Origin: Reticulitermes lucifugus
Lineage: Eukaryota; Arthropoda; Insecta; Blattodea; Rhinotermitidae
NCBI GenBank assembly: GCA_026260175.1
Contig: JAKCWW010000690.1
Coordinates: 16,875 to 80,874, forward strand
Length of the DNA stretch: 64,000 nucleotides
Direction: 5' to 3'
Under the pieces are notes generated by a model, which did no database searches, had not been told where the DNA came from, and was given only the letters and a program-made list of their open reading frames with translations. Of the stretch, positions 57,886 through 64,000 are shown in pieces. A program made the translations under genes and the position numbers. Numbering within the stretch: the first letter of the stretch is position 1; each line of letters starts with the position of its first letter.

Positions 57886-58164
57886 AAACCCCACAACAAC
57901 CAGCAACCTCGTGGTGCCCTGTTGCCCTCCACATAGTGTGGTACACACCTACAAATGGGGTCCCAGAAGAAAGGTCAGTGAAGCATTATACATAAACGAC
58001 AGCTTTGCGTTTTCTTGTTGTGTTTCATGAAAATTATCGCACAGCTGGTGATGGAGACTAACTGTTACTGCCAGTATTACTTATACAATCTTGACGAGGG
58101 ACTTCATATACATGTTTTAAGTAAAGAAAAATTGAAATAAAGAGAAGTGACAGTAATAGGGATA

Positions 58165-58350
58165 TTTAACAGTATGCTCTGGCCACTAACCCCAGTGAAG
58201 GAGCCCCAGTGCCCATTGAACAGGGGGCTGGGTGGGCCCTAGAGCCGGTCTGGACGTTTTTGGAGAAAAGAAAACGTCTTGCCCCTACAGAGATTCGAAC
58301 CCCGAACCGCACTGACCGTAGCCTAGCCTCTATACTGACTAAAACATACG
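58165..58350 (-). mobile_element. tRNA-derived SINE, diverged subfamily
   Basis: On the minus strand: GGTTCGGGGTTCGAATCTCT (B box), then CCAGACCGGCTCTAGGGCCC, ACCCAGCCCCCTGTTCAATG and GGCACTGGGG. The last three correspond to CCAGACCGGCCCTGGGGCCT, ACCCAGCCTCCTGTGTAATG and GGTACCGGG in the SINE at 5895-6117. The linker between B box and body differs, so this is a sister subfamily. It ends about 40 bp before the mariner. Confidence 0.75.
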
Positions 58351-58390
58351 TGGTTATTAAACTTTCATGTATGGCTATAAGATATAAATA

Positions 58391-59691
58391 CAAGGGGCGG
58401 TACAAAAGTAATGCATCCAATTTTTTCTCAGAAACTATAACTACATGATAATGAAATTTGCATGTATCATGGGTACATCCTTTACAAAGTTGAGATTATT
58501 TTTCCACGAAGTCTCCTTCATTAACAACACACTTTTTCCACCTTTCCGTGAGACGCTGTATGCTGGTCGAATAAAGCTCTCTGCTGAAACGTTGGAGCCC
58601 TTCACGCACGTAATGTTTCAGCTCATTGTCGTCCGCAAAACGGCATCCTCGGAGTGCATCCTTCAGGGGGCCAAAAGATGGAAGTCGGGCAGTGCCAAAT
58701 TGAGACTGTAGGGAGGACGATGGAGAACAGTCCACCCCATTGTTGCAATTGCCTCCCTTGAGCCCAGATTGGTGTGCGGTCTTGTTGTCATACAGCAGGA
58801 GGAATTGATTCACCTTCCTGTTTGTCCGAACCCTTTGAATTCGTTGCTTTAACTTCTCTGAATTGATTGTTGCACCTCTCTCCAAGAATTCCGCTAACAA
58901 GATTCCTTCACTGTCCCAGACAATGCTAGCCATTACTTTACCTGCACCTTGAATTTTTTTTTTTTGCATGGTGACAACTGATGATGCCATTCCACTGACG
59001 GTCTTTTCGTCAATGGGTAGCAATGATGAACCCAGGTTTCATCGCCTGTAATTATTCTTGACAGAAAAGCATCTCCCTCTTTTTCACTGTACTGGAGAAG
59101 TTGTCGACAGATGTTCTTTACGGCCTGTTTTGTGTTCGACGGTGAGCATTTTCGGCACCCAACTTGAGCAAATTTTTCTGTAGCCAAGTTCTTTGATTTT
59201 GGCCATAATTACCATATTTCCAATCCCTACTGAGGCTCACAGTTCACTTGTCGTGATGCGGTGGTCATCCCGAATCAGCGCATCAACCTTGTCTTTGGTC
59301 TCCATCATCGCTGCCGTGGCTGGTCGGCCGTTGTGGGGTCTATCACCAATGTCCTTTTCACCGCTCTTAAAATGATGGACCCAGCGTCCAACTGAGCTAA
59401 CATCTATGGCAACCTCACCACACACGCTTCTCAGGCGTCTAGAAATCTCTATCAGACTGGAGCCTTCCACGGTTAAGAAATTCAATCACCACTCTCTGCC
59501 TAGTATGTATGTCCACAATATCTCCAATTTTGCACTGCTACTGTGTTTCATGCATGTGACTGACTGGATCACAGATGATCCTGGTGGAGCTGGACAGGTC
59601 ATTATCCAGTGGGTAAAGCAAGAAACTCTACTGGGTACCACATTTAAAAGAAAAAAAATAAGAGGCATTACTTTCGTACCGACCATCGCAA
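58391..59691 (-). mobile_element. mariner (DD34D) transposon, near full length, inactive
   Basis: The inverted ends share GGTAC.AAAGTAATGC (left 58399-58414; right, inverted, about 59686-59671), with TA at 58389-58390 and at 59692-59693. At about 1.3 kb it has the usual length for the family. The minus-strand transposase reads a helix-turn-helix part (FLTVEGSSLIEISRRLRSVC, SVGRWVHHFKSGEKDIGDRP), then IITGDETWVHHCYPLTKRPS (first Asp), FLLLYDNKTAHQSG (second Asp), and in a shifted frame LPDFHL (third Asp), then GPLKDALRGCRFADDNELKH. The parts lie in three frames, so at least three shifts plus stops break it. It cuts and pastes into TA sites when active. CpG content is high compared with its surroundings, implying later arrival. 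Confidence 0.9.
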
Positions 59692-59699
59692 TACTCATT

Positions 59700-60845
59700 T
59701 TATTCTGGGGTACAAATAGTACCCCACTCAAACAACCATGGATGTTTTTAGCTTTGCCATGGAAGAGTTGGTACATACTATTGTAGTTACTGTAAAAATT
59801 ATTACAGGGAAAGAAAAGAGAGAGAGAGAATAAAATAACTGAGAGGAGGAGTATTCTTAGGAAGCCTGTTTAGGCAACCAATAATACTTCTGAACTGTTT
59901 TAAATAAGACAATTTTAAAACTTACATGTTATTTATAATTAATACTTCACAAGGGACTTTTCAACAATAATAACGGACCAACAACAACTCTGTATGAAAT
60001 TAAAAGAACTACCAATTTTTGTCATTTTTATTTCACGGTTTATTTATGTGTTAATTTTGTTTTACTGATAAAAAATTAAAATAACTGTAAGCATTTTAGC
60101 CTGTTTAAATATGTAATAACATTTCTGTATTGTTTTAAATTAGATAATCCAAAAATATCATTTATAAATAATAACTTACAAGCAACAAAAGAAATGTCAC
60201 TGTGATGGTTACAAAGTAAGCCTTGGTTTTTATTATAATACATACAACGTCAAGGAAAAGCCAATAAACATACTTCAAGACCAGTGTGATTTTTGCTGCT
60301 ACACTGAGGATGACATATTTTATATCCGGTACACATTTGTTTGTTCTGAGAGCTTACAGCAAAGTTGGTTGGGAAAAAAAGAACAAAATAAACTTGGGAC
60401 AGCAGTGAGTGCCATATGCCAAGACAACCTTCTTTTGTGCTGCTTCAGGCATGTGTGCCACTGGTTCAGAAGCCCTGATCTAGTACAATGAAATCAGCAT
60501 TCATGATCCCCAACATCAAAGAGGCCTTTTTTAACATAGGACTGCACACCACAAAACAGAAAACACCACTGCTGCATGATCAATGATGCTGCCTACTCTG
60601 CAATGCTCAGTCCTACATTCAAAAAAATCACCCAGCATTATCTACATATGGCATTAACCTTAACTGAAAAATGCTGAATATGATTTTAAGTAATATCCCT
60701 CAATAAATGATGCAATCAGTTTCATCACCTTTCTTATAAATTGGTACAATATCAGACTACTTCCACTCTTGCAGCAATTCTTGCTTATGCCAAGTGCTTG
60801 TAACCAACTAACTCACTCCATGGAGCAGAATCCTTCCTGAGAAGC
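59700..60845. other. No gene recognised
   Basis: AT-rich with sparse CpG. GAGAGAGAGA near 59818. Possibly intronic or 5' flank of the host gene. Confidence 0.35.
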
Positions 60846-61245
60846 TAACAGGTCCTCAGCTAGTCAAGAAATTCCCTACATTTTATGGACCCAAAGGTTC
60901 ACTACTGCATTCACAACAGCCCGCCACCTGTCCCTATCCTGAGCCAGATCAACCCAGTCCATGCCCCCCATTCCACTGCTTGAAGATTAATTTTAATATT
61001 ATCCTCCCATCTATGCCTAGATCCTCCAAGTGGTCTCTTTCCCTCAGGTCTCCCCACCAAAACCCTGTATGCACCTCTCCTGTCCCCCATATATGCAACA
61101 TGCCCTGCCCATCCCCTTCTTATGCCAAACAATTGTTGAAGTGTTAACTTTATAGATCTCAGAACACAATGCTTTTCCTCCTGCTTGGTTCAGTCCTGCC
61201 AGATTTTTAATCCATACCTAAGAATATGTACCTTTTCAACTTTTC
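60845..61245 (-). mobile_element. LINE 3'-end fragment
   Basis: On the minus strand: [40 protein letters not shown] and [20 protein letters not shown]. This is the very common C-terminus of an arthropod LINE ([34 protein letters not shown]). It ends in GTGAACCTTTGGGTCCATAA on that strand. Since the 5' piece at 47980-48425 is of the same general type, both may come from one family, though not one insertion. Confidence 0.85.
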
Positions 61246-61688
61246 AATAGCAAATTCAGCCTCAAAATACAGGCTTCTTGTTACTAGTGGTCCATCTGTA
61301 TATAATTTAGTCTAACACCATTTTTGATAGGAATTATTTCATGAATTTCCACTTTTGTCAACTACTGAATGCACATGGTGGTAAATGATGTCAGGCAGAC
61401 TAAAATACATACAGCTGAGCCACTAGTAATTGTCGAGCCTACTGATAGAAATGTGTTAGGTTACTTGGTTGTTCATGCAGTCTGTATATTTCCCAGGAGA
61501 GAGCAAAATGTGTTTCCTTGATGCACCATGTGTGGTTGTTTTTTCACTTCCAGCATTTTGTGCTGTGAAAATAATTCAGAGTATAATAATTATGTTTTCC
61601 TCTCTATCACCTCCCTATACAGGATAAATGCAAAATACACAGCCAAACTAACAGGAGGTGAATCTACATCACAATACAAGAAAAAAAA

Positions 61689-62298
61689 TGTTATATGAAC
61701 ATAGGCCTTCTGAGGTATGGTTTCCAAGTTATGGTTTCCTTACGATTAAAGAAAATGTTTAAAGTGTCCAACTTGAGTTTCCATGCAGGCATTGCAGGAG
61801 ATAGACTTCTGGAACCCTACTTTCTTCCACCACATCTAGCTGGGATTGTTTACCACAGCTTCCTATGAAACATCTTCAGATCTGCAAACTTGGATTCATT
61901 TATGGTTCATGCATGATGGTTCTTGACCATATTTTCTTCTTGCATTTCAGGAATTCTTGAACAAGGTGTTTCTGGAACAATGGATGGGATAAGGTGGAAC
62001 AACAACATGGCCTGTTCATTCACCTGATTTAAATTCCTTACATTTTTATCTCTGGGGACATGTAAAGTCTACTGTTTATGCTAAAGATTTAGTGATGCCC
62101 AGGAATTGCAACAACAAAAAGGGCCGATTTGAGATGATACGTATGAAACCTAAAATTTTCCGGTGAGTTAGGCGGTCACTGCTCACATGTGCAACATCCT
62201 TCGTTGAGGCCCAAGGTGGACATTTTGAACATTTTCTTTAATTGTTTGGAGGCTGTACCTCGAAAACCATGATTCAGAATGCATATGTTCATAAAACA
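61689..62298 (+). mobile_element. Internally deleted IS630-like transposon with terminal inverted repeats
   Basis: The left end TTATATGAACATAGGCCTTC (61691) pairs with the inverted right end TTTTATGAACATATGCATTC (62296 back), and both continue as TGAGGTATGGTTT / TGAATCATGGTTT. Inside, GIAGDRLLEPYFLPPHLAGI fits the DDE-domain segment GI.GD.LIGPY.LP.RL.G. Further on come SPDLNSLHFYLWGHVKSTVY (third catalytic acidic region) and QGGHFEHFL (usual C-terminus). The helix-turn-helix half and first catalytic Asp are missing. It has stops and several shifts. About 610 bp against roughly 1.2 kb for a whole element. Confidence 0.8.
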
Positions 62299-62299
62299 T

Positions 62300-62615
62300 C
62301 TTTTCCTTGTATTGTGGTGCAGATTCACCTTCTGTAGGTTTGGCTGTAAATTTCTTCATTCACCCCATATGCACAAGTTATAAAAATAAGTTTTGTTCCT
62401 TGGTTCATTTGTTGCTTGCTTTGTTGTTCAAGTACTGTAAGCATGGCCCATTCAGAAAATGGGTATACCAGCTAGTCAAAATACTGTCCAAATCTGCAAG
62501 ATCACCCTTTCCATCCTTTACCAAGTCACTTCCAGAAAAAAATAATCTTAAATTCATTCATGTCTCTATATGAGTCTTTATTTTCATTACTTGGACCATC
62601 CCCATTGTGCTAAAC
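62300..62615. other. No gene recognised
   Basis: Sparse CpG, short frames only. Confidence 0.35.
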
Positions 62616-62623
62616 AAACACTG

Positions 62624-62948
62624 TAGACACAATAAACCACACAGTCTGCACAACACTCTTCGATGTCTCAGTGCAACATCTTTTGACCATTGCATGTGGC
62701 CACCATCAGGCAGATCATGTGTAAGTATGAAGTAACTATGCACAAATACACTACATTTTTAAGCTTGTATAATTTCACATAAATTTAAACTATATGTTAC
62801 ACTATATGAAAAACTCAAGAGATCCCACAGTTATTTTGTCAGAATATGTAGCATTACATGTTCATTAACAGCCAAAACATGTGGCAGTGAGACACAGAGT
62901 AGAATGACAGCAGAAGTGTTGTGCAGACTGTGTGGTGTATTGTGTCTA
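62624..62948. mobile_element. Foldback/MITE-like element
   Basis: TAGACACAATAAACCACACA then GTCTGCACAACACT (62624-62658) is inverted at 62914-62948 with about one mismatch, and weaker pairing continues inward (CATGTTTTGGC against CATCTTTTGACC). The spacer is about 255 bp. No target duplication was confirmed. Confidence 0.6.
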
Positions 62949-62949
62949 T

Positions 62950-64000
62950 GCTGAAACACGGTTTTCACTGTCTGTTTTAAACCCACTCTCCTAGTCTCTC
63001 AAATACTACCTTTATTTTTGTTTCTGAAGTGTCTTACTAGTTTCACATCCTGCATTTATTTGGCTTAGAGTCTGTAACCATGCAATTTGTCCTGCTTTCT
63101 TTAGCTAATATGTTGAACATTGTTATTAATCCATAGTTCATTCTGCTTTGATTTGTAATAACCAGCATTCTCTTTGGCTGAAGTTTTGATATTCTTTCCC
63201 ACACCATCCTGACATAGGCATTATTATGTGTTTTCCAAAGCTACAAACATGCCTGAGATTTTAACCTCATTCTATTCTTCAACTTTTCACGTCATTTAAT
63301 TTTCTGAGATTAAACCTCTCTGCACCAAACTTCTGCAATGCTCACTTATTTACTAATTGCAACAACCACACAATGGGCAGTAATGTAGTCAGATCCTCTA
63401 AAAAATCACATGTCCAACATAGTTGAATGTCATCGCCTGCCTATCAAGATGTGACTTATCTTCCCATCTAGAGAAGTTCAAGTGTATTTACAAATGTTTT
63501 AATATGTGAACATAGACACTTGATTATTAGCATATTGGATGTCACAAAAGTTTACTACTCCTGCTCTGTTATCATTACTAGTGTCATGTAAACTCTTGTT
63601 CCCAATTCTCAGATAAAACACACACACACACTACTTTACTACTTTTTTGAAGTTGTCCTCTGTATCGCCAAATTTATCCCGGGGTGAGGAGGAATAAACA
63701 AGCAGAACGTAACACCAGCAACCTTTGAGTATACCACATGATACCCTATTCACTAACAAACTTTACCCTTTTACATACTGATAAGATTCCCATACATGTG
63801 AAAAATCCTGTTCCTAAATGATGACTCTTATTTTCATTTCCATAAAAAAGAGTACAATCATCTGCTGGTTCAGTGCCACTCTTGTCCCACCTGATCTCTA
63901 TTTCCACTGAAATATAGGCCTACTTTGTTAATTATCTTGCCACTGTTTTCAGTGAACCAGACCTAGAAATCCTGACATTCGAAATTCTAAATCTCATGTC
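62950..64000. other. No gene recognised
   Basis: CpG-poor, T/C-rich sequence with a short (CA)n at 63618-63630. It could be intron or flank; no exon was identified. Confidence 0.35.

Overview
This is about 64 kb of repeat-rich, AT-rich animal DNA, almost certainly an arthropod and most likely an insect. A hemimetabolous insect such as a cockroach or termite relative is my guess from the mix of repeats. The evidence is one spliced metazoan gene, tRNA-headed SINEs, several LINE clades, piggyBac, mariner and IS630-type DNA transposons, and short scaffold gaps (N at 42299-42388, 45034 and 52768-52770). There are no bacterial-type operons. I ran no searches; all family names come from motifs read by eye.

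The only host gene I can support is a single-copy-type ANKRA2/RFXANK ankyrin-repeat protein on the minus strand. Four exons (51413-50970, 49706-49577, 47878-47655, 47290-47003) join in consistent phase into about 361 codons. They encode a long Asp/Glu tract, the family's LTN..RGN motif and a run of ankyrin repeats. Its 5' noncoding exon and promoter were not found.

Region by region: 1-6 kb holds a hAT-like transposase tail and short tandem repeats. At 5.9-8.1 kb a 5'-truncated LINE sits inside a tRNA-derived SINE. At 9.7-10.3 kb there is a long degenerate tandem repeat. At 12.7-14.1 kb lies an R4/Dong-like LINE tail. At 15-21 kb there is a perfect foldback, a DDE transposase scrap, a perfect 76-bp inverted repeat, several hammerhead-like hairpins and a decayed LINE. 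The stretch 21-36 kb is mostly featureless apart from SINEs and microsatellites. At 36-40 kb there is a CpG-rich zone with a TATA-like site, two copies of a dispersed repeat, a perfect palindrome, and a transposon-type reading frame split by a SINE. At 42.2 kb a SINE contains the scaffold gap. At 44.0-44.4 kb there is an unrecognised broken coding-like frame. The host gene fills 47.0-51.4 kb, with SINE and LINE scraps in its introns. At 52-63 kb there is a dense set of DNA transposons: an IS630-like element carrying a pogo-type MITE, an interrupted piggyBac, a mariner, and an internally deleted IS630-like element with terminal inverted repeats, plus LINE 3' ends.

Two window-scale signals stand out. 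First, CpG is common up to about 44.9 kb and scarce from there to the end, except inside inserted transposons. That is what long-term germline methylation over a transcribed domain would leave. Second, at least eight loci carry the same folded motif (CTGAWGA-T, a stem, GAAAC, then a short palindrome). The stems differ in sequence between copies but still pair, which points to a structured RNA, possibly the hammerhead-like motif known from Penelope-like retroelements.
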